NCBI RefSeq assembly: GCF_013403955.1
Contig: NZ_JABFDG010000001.1
Location: 1-64,000, forward strand
Source of the DNA: Winogradskyella vidalii
Lineage (GTDB): Bacteria > Bacteroidota > Bacteroidia > Flavobacteriales > Flavobacteriaceae
Length of the DNA stretch: 64,000 bases
Direction of reading: 5' to 3'
The position numbers and the translations under genes were made by a program. The notes below the pieces were generated by a model. It was not told the DNA's origin. It saw only the letters and a list, made by a program, of their open reading frames with translations, and searched no databases. Shown in pieces: positions 1 through 8,669 of this stretch; positions within the stretch are counted from its first letter, which is position 1, and each line of letters begins with the position of its first letter.

Positions 1-510
1 ATGGTGTTGATGGAGATGACGGAACAGACGGTTTAACCCCAGAAATCGGAGCCAATGGCAACTGGTTTATTGGAACATCAGATACAGGAGTTGCAGCTGA
101 AGGACAGAATGGAGATTCAGCATATGACGAATGGCTTGCAGCTGGAAACACAGGCTCAGCGCAAGACTTTTTAGATTCGTTAATAGGTGCTTCTGGTTCA
201 GATGGTGTTGATGGAGATGACGGAACAGACGGTTTAACCCCAGAAATCGGAGCCAATGGCAACTGGTTTATTGGAACAACAGATACAGGAGTTGCAGCTG
301 AAGGTCAGAATGGAGATTCAGCATATGACGAATGGCTTACAGCTGGAAACACAGGCTCAGCGCAAGACTTTCTAGATTCATTAGTAGGTGCTTCCGGTTT
401 AGATGGTGTTGATGGAGATGACGGAACAGATGGTGCTTCTGTTTATGAAACTTGGTTAGCAGCAGGAAACACAGGAACTGAGCTAGAGTTCTTAAATTCA
501 TTAATAGGGG
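1..510 (+). repeat. 201-bp tandem coding repeat, 2.5 copies
   Basis: Bases 1-201 and 202-402 are almost identical; a third, partial copy starts at 403. The period is 201 bp (67 codons), so copy-number change keeps the frame. Only a few codon differences separate the first two copies (Ser/Thr in GTSDTG, Ala/Thr before AGNTG, Ile/Val before GASG), which suggests recent duplication. More copies may lie left of the window. Confidence 0.85.
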
Positions 511-1241
511 AAGATGGACAAGATGGTGTTGTAGATCCTAAAGACTTAACAGCTGGAGACATTTCTATTACTGTAACAGATGGAACAGGAGCGACAATAG
601 TAGATACTAACATTATAGTTGCAGAAGGTGGAATTACAACAGATAAGTTAGCTGATGATGCTGTTACGGGATTAAAAATAGATGACGCTGTTGCAGGCAC
701 AGGTTTGGTGAAAAATGCAACAACAAATGCTTTTGATGTTCAGGCTAATAATGGATTGAATGTAGATACTACTGCAGATGTTGTTCAATTAGGTGGTGCT
801 TTAATAAAACCAACAACGATTACAACAGATGCTACTCAAACTTTAGCTATTGAAGGTTTACAGACAGGTACTGTTGATAATGCTTTAGTAGCAGTAGAGG
901 CTGATGGTACTTTAAGGCAAATTAAAGCAGCAATGCCAAAGTTTTTCTATATGCCAGCTGTAATTTTTGATACTTCAGTAAACGGAACTTTTACAAGAAA
1001 CTTACATATTGAATATCAGGCACAGTTTACAGGAACAGCCAATCCAACATTGGTAAGTAGTGCGGGTGCGGTTAATGCTATTCCAACATTGCCAGCAAAT
1101 GAATTAGAATATCATATTACATATTATGACACAACGGTATTTTCAAATTTATCTATTAATGCTAATGGTGTTTTAACATACGATATTATAGGTAATGCAA
1201 CAGAAGCATCTTATATGACTATTGTATTTGTTGTAAAGTAA
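1..1241 (+). CDS. collagen-like repeat surface protein, 5' end outside the window
   Basis: The open frame runs in from the left edge (first full codon at base 3) to TAA at 1239-1241, so the N-terminus is missing. The visible part begins with Gly-x-Asp runs such as GVDGDDGTDG. These alternate with segments containing NWFIGTTDTG and SAYDEWL. One unit of 67 residues (201 bp) starts at about bases 1, 202 and 403; the third copy is shortened and diverges. The rest is a Thr/Ala/Asp-rich region with ITTDKLADDAV-type motifs, then a C-terminal beta-rich domain. Collagen-like proteins of this kind in flavobacteria are secreted surface or adhesin proteins, often encoded beside PorP/SprF genes, and that is the arrangement here. 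The function is inferred. I see no canonical T9SS sorting domain at the end. Confidence is high that it is coding, moderate for the class. Confidence 0.8.
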   Translation, partial: GVDGDDGTDGLTPEIGANGNWFIGTSDTGVAAEGQNGDSAYDEWLAAGNTGSAQDFLDSLIGASGSDGVDGDDGTDGLTPEIGANGNWFIGTTDTGVAAEGQNGDSAYDEWLTAGNTGSAQDFLDSLVGASGLDGVDGDDGTDGASVYETWLAAGNTGTELEFLNSLIGEDGQDGVVDPKDLTAGDISITVTDGTGATIVDTNIIVAEGGITTDKLADDAVTGLKIDDAVAGTGLVKNATTNAFDVQANNGLNVDTTADVVQLGGALIKPTTITTDATQTLAIEGLQTGTVDNALVAVEADGTLRQIKAAMPKFFYMPAVIFDTSVNGTFTRNLHIEYQAQFTGTANPTLVSSAGAVNAIPTLPANELEYHITYYDTTVFSNLSINANGVLTYDIIGNATEASYMTIVFVVK

Positions 1242-1477
1242 AAAGCAAATTCTCTTACTTGCAATTTGCGTAAGTTTTAACATGTAAGAATTTTTGTTTC
1301 ATAAAGAAAAGATTTAAAAGTTTGTCCTTATAAGATAAGGAATACTAATAATCACAGAAAAACAGATTGAGAAATCAATATCGTCAAAGATTAACATTTG
1401 TCATTCTGGGTGTGTCTTACTTGTATTAAAACATAAGTGATGACTAATGGTTATTAAAAAGATAAGACTATAATTAT

Positions 1478-3943
1478 ATGAATAAGTTATTACACTTTAT
1501 TTGTAATGCCTGTAAGCTACTTACAGAAAGAAAAAGTAAAAATCAAAATTTTGGCGTTGTTAAAATTTTATTGATCTCTACATTTACATTCTATGGTATT
1601 AAAGTAAATGCGCAATGTGTTACACCACCAACTTCAGGAAATTACACCTTTGTTTCCAATACAAGAACCTGCTTCGATACGAATGCTACATTGAGTGATA
1701 TTACTATTCAAGATGATGCTGAAATTTATATAGAGCCAGGCGTTACGGTAATAATTCAGAATAATGTGAATTCTTCAGGGGATATAACGATAGATTTAGA
1801 AGGTACTTTACAGTTTAATCAATCACCTCAAATTTCAGCAAATATTAATGTAACTATCGCTTCAACAGGAGAACTAAAAGCAGGTTCAAATGGTACAAAT
1901 GATTTTACGTTTCAAGGGAATGGTATTAATACACTAGTGAATTATGGGGTCGTTTCTGCAGGTGTTTTAAATTTTAATGGTTCAAGCGGAGATTATACTG
2001 TAGATAACTATGGTGAAATGGAAATTGCTGCTAATGTTAATATATCAGGAACATGTTCTTTTAGAAATAATGGAATATTAACTTTAGGTAATAGTTATAA
2101 TTGTAATAGTACTACTGTTTTTATTAACTGTGGGGTTATGACTTCAGGGAATGGTTTTAATTTAAATGGGGGTAAAGTTTATAATTCTTCTCAATTTATT
2201 GTTTCAGGAGGGAATATTAGCTTTGGAAATAATACAGCATATTTTGAAAACACAGGACATGTAGATATCCAAAGTGGTCAACTACTTTTGGCTGGAAATG
2301 GAAGTGAATTTTATAATGAAGGATTTACTGAGATTTCTAATAATATTCAAAACGATGGTACTATAAGTGGGCCCGATGATACTTCAGGTAAATTAGGTTA
2401 TATGACTTGGTCAGGTAAAGCAGCTATGAATAGTGGTACAATTGGTCCAAATTTAAACTTAACAAATACAAGTGGAGCATCTACTCAAGCAGGAATGTTT
2501 AATAATCAGAGTCTTACTTTTTTATCATCCTTGTCTTATGATTGTGAGTCTTCTGGTGATTGTGTAGCACCAAAGGTGGAAGAAGGTGAAATGTGTTGGA
2601 ATCCAGATGGAAGTATTAGCTTAGTAATCGTTGCCACAGACGATGATTATAGTGCAATACCTTTTGCTCCTGGAGACTCTATTACAACGTCTGTAACATC
2701 CAATGATACTTTAGATGATGAGACTGTTGTATTAGGAGCGGATTCTGGTGAAGTGGCAATTACAAATATAACAGGCGATACAGATCAACTGACTTTGGAT
2801 CCCCTTACAGGATTGGTTTCAATTAGTACTGTTGCAACTCCTGGAACTTATACATTGACTTATGCACTATGTGAAAATGAAATTTCGCCTGAAAATTGCG
2901 ATGCTGCAGTAGTGACCGTGCTCGTAGAAAACGAAACTCCAACTCTAATCTGTACAGAGACTGTAACAGGCGAAGCCTTTGAATGGAATTATAGCGGTTC
3001 TAGTGAAAGCCAAATTTCACAAACGATGACCCAACCTGGTGTTAATGGTGGCTTTGAGTTTGATATCTATAGATTAGATAATTCCTTTAGTATGGAAATT
3101 AATGGTGTAAAACTTGCCGACTATGAAATAGAATTTCAATCTAGTGGTACATCAGGAATAAATATAGAATTTGAAGATGGTGACAATTATGAAACAGACA
3201 CGCAACGTATATGGGAAATGATTGGTACTACCGAAAACCCTTTAATTAGAGTTCAAATTAGTGTTACTGGAGAGGTGAGCATGTACGGTAGTAAAACTTC
3301 TGGAGGCCAACTATTCCCTTTACAATTTAAGCAAGATGTTAGTCCTATTAACTCGTTTAACCTAATTGCATGGAATACAACATCGAGCAATACTGTTATC
3401 GTAACACAGAATGTCCAAGGGCCTACATTGATGGATGGTTTTGGAAGTGGACTAAATATAGTACCATGTGAGTCTTATACTTTAGAAAAAGAAGGCGAAT
3501 TTAATGACGAGAATAATGATAGTATCGCTCAACCTGGAGAGACTATTACTTACACAATTACCGTAAAAAATAAAGAAGATATTGATATTTATGACCTTGT
3601 TGTAGAAGACCCATTATTGGGCGGTGCATTAACAGTGCCACAGGCTGGAGACACTAATAATGATGGTGTTTTAAATATCTATGAAACGTGGACCTATACG
3701 GTTTCCTACACCATTACTCAGACTGATATAAACAATAAAGGCGTGTATAATTTAGCTTCAGTTGCTGGGACAAATGAATTGGATGAAGACTTAGATCAGG
3801 TATACTCAATAGATCCAAATCCATTAGATCCTAGTGATCCTAATTACGATCCTACAAGACCCAATCACACATTTGTACCGCTTAAGAAACGGAGTCTTTT
3901 GATTACGAATCCTAATATTTATCAAAGAGTTAAAAGCAACTAA
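1478..3943 (+). CDS. secreted DUF11 repeat-domain protein
   Basis: An 821-residue protein with a long n-region and a hydrophobic segment ending near residue 45 at VNAQC, consistent with Sec export. Residues about 50-330 are Asn/Gly/Thr-rich and beta-helix-like, with many NNG and SGGN turns. The middle has Ig-like segments around 370-480. A DUF11-type domain lies near 675-780 (PGETITYTITVKN, then DPLLGG and ETWTYTVSYTIT). DUF11 domains are found in large bacterial surface proteins and are probably structural. No T9SS sorting domain is obvious at the C-terminus, which ends in a short basic tail. The stop overlaps the start of the next gene by one base, so translation is probably coupled. Class confidence is good; the precise role is unknown. 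Confidence 0.75.
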   Translation: MNKLLHFICNACKLLTERKSKNQNFGVVKILLISTFTFYGIKVNAQCVTPPTSGNYTFVSNTRTCFDTNATLSDITIQDDAEIYIEPGVTVIIQNNVNSSGDITIDLEGTLQFNQSPQISANINVTIASTGELKAGSNGTNDFTFQGNGINTLVNYGVVSAGVLNFNGSSGDYTVDNYGEMEIAANVNISGTCSFRNNGILTLGNSYNCNSTTVFINCGVMTSGNGFNLNGGKVYNSSQFIVSGGNISFGNNTAYFENTGHVDIQSGQLLLAGNGSEFYNEGFTEISNNIQNDGTISGPDDTSGKLGYMTWSGKAAMNSGTIGPNLNLTNTSGASTQAGMFNNQSLTFLSSLSYDCESSGDCVAPKVEEGEMCWNPDGSISLVIVATDDDYSAIPFAPGDSITTSVTSNDTLDDETVVLGADSGEVAITNITGDTDQLTLDPLTGLVSISTVATPGTYTLTYALCENEISPENCDAAVVTVLVENETPTLICTETVTGEAFEWNYSGSSESQISQTMTQPGVNGGFEFDIYRLDNSFSMEINGVKLADYEIEFQSSGTSGINIEFEDGDNYETDTQRIWEMIGTTENPLIRVQISVTGEVSMYGSKTSGGQLFPLQFKQDVSPINSFNLIAWNTTSSNTVIVTQNVQGPTLMDGFGSGLNIVPCESYTLEKEGEFNDENNDSIAQPGETITYTITVKNKEDIDIYDLVVEDPLLGGALTVPQAGDTNNDGVLNIYETWTYTVSYTITQTDINNKGVYNLASVAGTNELDEDLDQVYSIDPNPLDPSDPNYDPTRPNHTFVPLKKRSLLITNPNIYQRVKSN

Positions 3944-5190
3944 TGATGAAAAATTTATATATATATATTAATGTATGTGTGCTTCTTGCTTTTAGTGCTT
4001 TAAAAGCTCAAACGGTTAATGAAGGTGTGCTATATGTTAGTGAAGATACCCAGTTTTCAACCGTAGAGCGTTTTGATAATTTTACTACAGGATCATTTTA
4101 TAATGATGGTGATGTTTTTATTTACAGCCATTTTAATAATGATGGGACTTTAGATTTCTATCAAAACACAGGACTTACCCGATTTATAGGCGCTTCAAAC
4201 CAAACAATTAGTGGATTAGAAACAAGCTACTTCAATGACGTGTATTTTAATAACACGAGTACTATAGCTCCTTTTCAATTATCAGGACATATTCATATTA
4301 ATGGTGAATCCGATTTTTATGAAGGAATTGTAGATAACGACAATTTTGGTGGAGAAATTACTTTTTACAACAATGCGACACATATTAATACATCTGATTA
4401 CAGTCATGTGGATGGTCCTGTAAATAAATTGGGTAATCAAGAATTTACCTATCCTATTGGAGATGGTGGTTATTATCGTTTTGCAGGTATTTCAGCATCA
4501 GGAAATGTATCTGCACTCTTTGAAGGCAAATTTTATTTTGAGAATTCGGACGACTTATATTCACACGACTTAAGAGCAGGTGTTATTGAAGAAATTGATG
4601 ATCAAGAATATTGGACGATTGAAAAACGTAGTGATAATACCGATAACGGATTAATTATACTGTCTTGGCGCGATGTTACTACACCATTAGCTATGATAGA
4701 AGCTGCGCAACAAGATGCCTTAACCATTGTGCGTTGGGATGAACCTACAAATATGTGGGTCGATGAAGGCGGAACTATTGACCTCGATAACCAAACCGTT
4801 ACCACAGCTGTAAATAGTTATGGTGTTTTTACTTTTGGACGAGTCAACTCAGATCTTATTTTACCATGCGACATTGTAGTTTACAACTCTGTAACACCAA
4901 ATGCCGATGGAAAAAATGATTACTTCCGCATTGATCAATCCAATAATGAATGTGCAAGAAATTTAAAAGTTTTGGTATTTAATCGTTGGGGTGTTAAGGT
5001 ATTTGAAACCCATAATTATGGTGTAAATGGAAACGTTTTTGACGGCTACTCCTCAGGCCGATTAACATTAAATAGTTCTGAAAGATTGCCTTTTGGTACC
5101 TATTACTACATTCTTGAATATGAATATGGTATTGAAACAGATAGTAACCACTATAAAAAAGCAGGCTTTTTATACTTAAGTGCTAACTAA
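3943..5190 (+). CDS. T9SS substrate with gliding-motility-type C-terminal domain
   Basis: A 415-residue exported protein. The signal peptide covers about residues 1-23, ending LKAQ. The body is beta-rich. The last 110 residues match the gliding motility-associated (type B) C-terminal domain: SVTPNADGKNDYFRI, then VLVFNRWGVKVFE, then PFGTYYYILEYE and a final KAGFLYLS. In this family the domain directs secretion through T9SS and is characteristically encoded next to a PorP/SprF gene, exactly as here. The start ATG at 3943 overlaps the previous stop; a second ATG follows directly at 3946, so either could be used. The cargo part has no recognised enzyme motif and may be a surface-anchoring or structural protein. 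Confidence 0.85.
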   Translation: MMKNLYIYINVCVLLAFSALKAQTVNEGVLYVSEDTQFSTVERFDNFTTGSFYNDGDVFIYSHFNNDGTLDFYQNTGLTRFIGASNQTISGLETSYFNDVYFNNTSTIAPFQLSGHIHINGESDFYEGIVDNDNFGGEITFYNNATHINTSDYSHVDGPVNKLGNQEFTYPIGDGGYYRFAGISASGNVSALFEGKFYFENSDDLYSHDLRAGVIEEIDDQEYWTIEKRSDNTDNGLIILSWRDVTTPLAMIEAAQQDALTIVRWDEPTNMWVDEGGTIDLDNQTVTTAVNSYGVFTFGRVNSDLILPCDIVVYNSVTPNADGKNDYFRIDQSNNECARNLKVLVFNRWGVKVFETHNYGVNGNVFDGYSSGRLTLNSSERLPFGTYYYILEYEYGIETDSNHYKKAGFLYLSAN

Positions 5191-5191
5191 T

Positions 5192-6136
5192 ATGAAACGA
5201 ACTCTAATGACTTTTATAAAATCAAATTTATGTGCACTTATACTGCTGATGAGCCTATTTTTTATGCTGCCATCTGCACAGGCACAGCAAGATTCGCAGT
5301 ACACGCAATATATGTATAATACAATTTCTGTAAATCCTGCGTATGCCGGATCTCGAGAATCTTTAAGTGTACTTGGAGTTTATAGAAACCAATGGGTAGG
5401 TTTAGATGGTGCACCAGAAACACTTAACTTTTCGGCACATTCGCCAATAGGGGTAAAGGGTATTGGTTTAGGTCTTGGTTTAACAAGTGATAAATTAGGC
5501 CCTTCTGAAGAAAGTGTTATTACAGCAGACTTTTCATATACAATTCAATTTTCAGAAGAGATAAAGCTAGCTTTTGGTGTTAAAGGAGGAATGTCGCTTT
5601 GGAACTTAGACCCCAACAAATTAACTATATACGATCCTAATGACTATAATCTAAGGTTGCAAAACCAAAGTTCACCAGTCATCGGTGCTGGGCTGTATTT
5701 ATATAATGAAAAATGGTATGCAGGTATTTCTTCACCTAATTTTTTAGAAACGGAATATTATGACGAAGTTCAGGTGTCTACAGCCATGGAAAAAATGCAC
5801 ATGTACTTTATAGGTGGTTATGTGTTTACGATTAACCCTAGTTTAAAATTAAAACCTGCAGTACTAGCAAAAGCTGTAAAAGGAGCTCCTTTGGCTATAG
5901 ATCTATCTGCCAATGCCTTGTTATATGACAAAGCAACATTTGGTTTGGCCTATCGTCTTGATGCGGCTGTAAGCGCTATGGCTGGCTTTCAAGTTTCAGA
6001 TAATATCATGGTTGGTTATGCATACGATTACGATACTACAGAATTAGGAAGTTATAACAATGGATCTCACGAAATATTTTTACGATTTGAATTAGGTACA
6101 AGATTTAGAGGAAAAGTAAATCCAAGATTCTTTTAA
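5192..6136 (+). CDS. PorP/SprF family type IX secretion membrane protein
   Basis: 314 residues from the ATG at 5192, just after the stop of the preceding CTD gene; an upstream in-frame GTG at 5180 is less likely. The signal peptide ends near PSAQAQ. The mature start QDSQYTQYMYNTISVNPAYAG is the family signature, and the remainder is an outer-membrane barrel pattern of alternating glycine and aromatic residues ending FRGKVNPRFF. PorP/SprF proteins take part in T9SS export, in SprB-type adhesin delivery, and as outer-membrane partners that hold CTD-B cargo. Because it sits between a CTD-B protein and an OmpA protein, it probably serves the products of this operon. Confidence in the family is high; which cargo it serves is inferred. 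Confidence 0.92.
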   Translation: MKRTLMTFIKSNLCALILLMSLFFMLPSAQAQQDSQYTQYMYNTISVNPAYAGSRESLSVLGVYRNQWVGLDGAPETLNFSAHSPIGVKGIGLGLGLTSDKLGPSEESVITADFSYTIQFSEEIKLAFGVKGGMSLWNLDPNKLTIYDPNDYNLRLQNQSSPVIGAGLYLYNEKWYAGISSPNFLETEYYDEVQVSTAMEKMHMYFIGGYVFTINPSLKLKPAVLAKAVKGAPLAIDLSANALLYDKATFGLAYRLDAAVSAMAGFQVSDNIMVGYAYDYDTTELGSYNNGSHEIFLRFELGTRFRGKVNPRFF

Positions 6137-6153
6137 TTCTTAAAAAACAAGAA

Positions 6154-8097
6154 ATGAAAAATAGTTTACACATATATACTTTCTTTATAATATTGGGTTT
6201 ATCTCAAATGACATCAGTATATGCACAAGAAAGAAAAGTAGAGGAGGCTGGCGAAAATTACGAGCAGTTCGATTATGTTAATGCACAAAAAATATATTTA
6301 GCGGTTGCAGAAAAAGGGTATGAGTCTGAAGAGCTATTTACAAAATTAGCGAACAGTTATTATTTTAATGCACAATATAACGACGCTGTAAAATGGTATG
6401 AAAGCTTATTTAACTTCATAGCAGAACCAGAAAATCTTAATGTGTATCTTCGGTATTCGCAATCCTTAAAAGCAACAGGTAACACAGCTAAAGCAGCAGA
6501 ATATTATGATGTGTTTTTGTTGAAAAGTGATTTAGGGAATCAACAAATAAAAGCACAAGATTATCTTGAAATCATTCAACAAAATTCTGGGAGATATGAA
6601 TTAGAAGTCCTTGAAAACATTTATGATGAAAAGCAAATTTCTTTTGGTCATCTAAAAATAGGGGATACCTTATATTATGCCTCTACCAATAGCAGCAAAA
6701 CATTTTTAAATAGTAGAAGTGCTTGGGATGGCTTGAGTTTTTTATCACTTTACACCGTTGAAGTAGATTCTTTAAACCAAACGACAAGTAAACCCAAAAA
6801 ACTTACAGGCAAGCTAAAAAGCAAATTCCATGAGTCGTCGCCTGTATTTTCAGCGGATCATAATACCATGTACTTTACGAGAAGTAATATCACCTATGAT
6901 GACAAAAATGAGAATCAGCGCTTAAAAATTTATAAAGCTGAACGAAAAAATAACAAATGGCAGAAAGCCGAAGAATTATCAATTAATAGCGATTATTTTT
7001 CTAGTGCGCACCCGACTTTAAATTCAGATAATACCAAGCTTTATTTTTCATCAGATCGACCAGGAGGTTATGGAGAATCCGATATTTATGTTTCTGATAT
7101 TGATAGTTACGGTAATTTAAGTGTGCCTACTAATTTGGGACCAACAATTAATACTAGTGGAAAAGAAACCTTTCCTTTTATAACAACCGATAATGCCTTA
7201 TATTTTTCTTCAGACGGTCATTTAGGAATGGGCGGATTGGATGTGTTTTACATAGAAATTCTTGAAAACGGCTATAGTAATCTATTAAATATCGGAGCCC
7301 CTGTTAATTCGTATGCAGATGATTTTGCTTTTGGTATAGATTCAAAATCACATCGTGGATTTATTAGTTCTAATCGTTCTGGTGATAAGGAAGGTGAGTT
7401 TATTTACGATAATATCTATTCTTTTAAAGAAATATCTCCCATTGTAGACGTCTATTTTGCAGAAATACAAGGCTTTGTTACTGATATGCAAACAGGAGAA
7501 CCTCTTGAAGGTGCTCAAGTCGTTTTATCTGATGTTGATGGTAATATTTACAAAGAAGTCTTAACGGATGAAAAAGGTTTTTATACTGTAGAAACTAATA
7601 AGTTTGATTTTTATTTGGTAAAGGTGAGCAAACCAGAATATGACACTGATGAAAGGCTGTCTAAATCTGGTTTAGAATTACAAGCTATTAATTTTCAATT
7701 ACAACAAAATGAGAAGCCCCTTGCACCAGGAACTGATTTGGCAAAGGTGCTGAATATTCCGATTATTTATTTCGACTTTGATAAATCTAATATCCGTAAA
7801 GATGCCCAAGTAGAACTCGAAAAGGTTTTTGCGGTACTCAATTTATATCCAGATTTAAAAATAGACATAAGATCTCACACCGATAGTCGTGGGAATGATG
7901 CTTACAATGAAGCGCTTTCTCAACGTAGAGCAACTTCTACTTTAAATTATTTGGTTGCCAAAGGTATTGATGCTTCAAGATTGTCTGCTCAAGGTATGGG
8001 AGAAACCCAACATGTTAATAACTGTAGTAATGGTGTACCTTGTTCTAAAGGTGAACACCAAAAAAACAGACGCTCAGAATTTATAGTTAAAGATTAA
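6154..8097 (+). CDS. OmpA-family protein with TPR, PD40 and carboxypeptidase-regulatory-like domains
   Basis: 647 residues with a signal peptide ending VYAQ. In order: TPR-like helices (about 30-140), a WD40-like/PD40 propeller (about 200-410; motifs SSDRPGGYGESDIYV and SSDGHLGMGGLDVFY), a carboxypeptidase-regulatory-like beta domain (about 435-515; GFVTDMQTGEPLEGA), and an OmpA peptidoglycan-binding domain (about 535-647; YFDFDKSNIRKDA and SHTDSRGNDAYN). This architecture is common in Bacteroidota next to PorP/SprF genes and resembles PorE-type proteins, which link the outer-membrane T9SS complex to peptidoglycan. It is the last gene of the operon and is followed by a strong hairpin terminator. 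Confidence in the domains is high; an anchoring role is inferred from the family. Confidence 0.9.
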   Translation: MKNSLHIYTFFIILGLSQMTSVYAQERKVEEAGENYEQFDYVNAQKIYLAVAEKGYESEELFTKLANSYYFNAQYNDAVKWYESLFNFIAEPENLNVYLRYSQSLKATGNTAKAAEYYDVFLLKSDLGNQQIKAQDYLEIIQQNSGRYELEVLENIYDEKQISFGHLKIGDTLYYASTNSSKTFLNSRSAWDGLSFLSLYTVEVDSLNQTTSKPKKLTGKLKSKFHESSPVFSADHNTMYFTRSNITYDDKNENQRLKIYKAERKNNKWQKAEELSINSDYFSSAHPTLNSDNTKLYFSSDRPGGYGESDIYVSDIDSYGNLSVPTNLGPTINTSGKETFPFITTDNALYFSSDGHLGMGGLDVFYIEILENGYSNLLNIGAPVNSYADDFAFGIDSKSHRGFISSNRSGDKEGEFIYDNIYSFKEISPIVDVYFAEIQGFVTDMQTGEPLEGAQVVLSDVDGNIYKEVLTDEKGFYTVETNKFDFYLVKVSKPEYDTDERLSKSGLELQAINFQLQQNEKPLAPGTDLAKVLNIPIIYFDFDKSNIRKDAQVELEKVFAVLNLYPDLKIDIRSHTDSRGNDAYNEALSQRRATSTLNYLVAKGIDASRLSAQGMGETQHVNNCSNGVPCSKGEHQKNRRSEFIVKD

Positions 8098-8128
8098 AAA
8101 CGAGTGTCACCCTAGATTAATAGCTGAA

Positions 8129-8157
8129 AAACCAGAGATTTTACTCTGGTTTTTTTT
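8129..8157 (+). terminator. intrinsic terminator of the PorP/OmpA operon
   Basis: Arms accagag (8131-8137) and ctctggt (8144-8150) are followed by a run of T. It lies about 35 bp after the OmpA-gene stop. Confidence 0.85.
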
Positions 8158-8215
8158 GTTTTTTAATAAATGAAAATTAACACTCATCATTTTAATATTG
8201 GGGCATAAAATGGGG

Positions 8216-8419
8216 TTATTGTAAATACATCAAAACCGCAATAGGAATAGCTCCAAGTTACCGTGTATAAGACCGTATTGTACTTTCCTTTGTCTTGTTA
8301 AGTTTACCGTCCCAAGTGTATACTGCTTTGTTATAATCGCCTTAGCTTTCTTTAATATACGATGGTGCGTCTATAAGTATTGCAGAGCGTAAAAATGTAA
8401 TGGCAAAGACGAGTTTCAT
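8216..8419 (-). pseudogene. decayed small gene with two internal stops
   Basis: On the minus strand the frame starts with ATG at 8419 (MKLVFAITFLRSAIL) and reaches a normal stop at 8216, 68 codons in all. It is interrupted by TAA at codons 26 and 54. The text between stops looks protein-like (GDYNKAVYTWDGKLNKTKE; LGAIPIAVLMYLQ) and stays in one frame, which is unusual for random sequence. I do not recognise the family. The most economical reading is a recently decayed gene for a short secreted or membrane protein; chance cannot be excluded. Confidence 0.45.
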
Positions 8420-8505
8420 GATTTTATTTAAAAGAAATTTAAACATGTGTCTTTTAAAGATAAGTGATATTATTTTGTCTTAACAACAGTGTTATTGCCC
8501 CGACA

Positions 8506-8571
8506 TTGACACGAGCTTACTACGAGCTTACTACGGGGTTGACATGGGGTTGACACGGGGTTACTACGGGT
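8506..8571. repeat. six tandem 11-bp units (TTgACaCGGGg type)
   Basis: Six consecutive 11-mers can be read: TTGACACGAGC, TTACTACGAGC, TTACTACGGGG, TTGACATGGGG, TTGACACGGGG, TTACTACGGGT. They are followed by GAACCCC. A more degenerate array with the same 3' end (TACGGGTGAACCC) lies at 56341-56402. There is no open frame across it. It sits between the decayed gene and the LuxR gene. Confidence 0.8.
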
Positions 8572-8669
8572 GAACCCCTAATTTGTGGTGGTTTAAATCT
8601 AATCTAAAACAACTATTTTTATAAGTTTGGCGTATGCAAAAACGATTAAGCGTTAAGCATGTTGGAAAC

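Noticed and set aside
1..510. CRISPR or non-coding tandem repeat
   Set aside because: The 201-bp period is open in one frame throughout and encodes a collagen-like protein.
1242..1477. Terminator or second gene between the collagen-like and DUF11 genes
   Set aside because: Only a weak 7-bp pair (gcaaatt/aatttgc) without a T-run and no frame; not strong enough to list.
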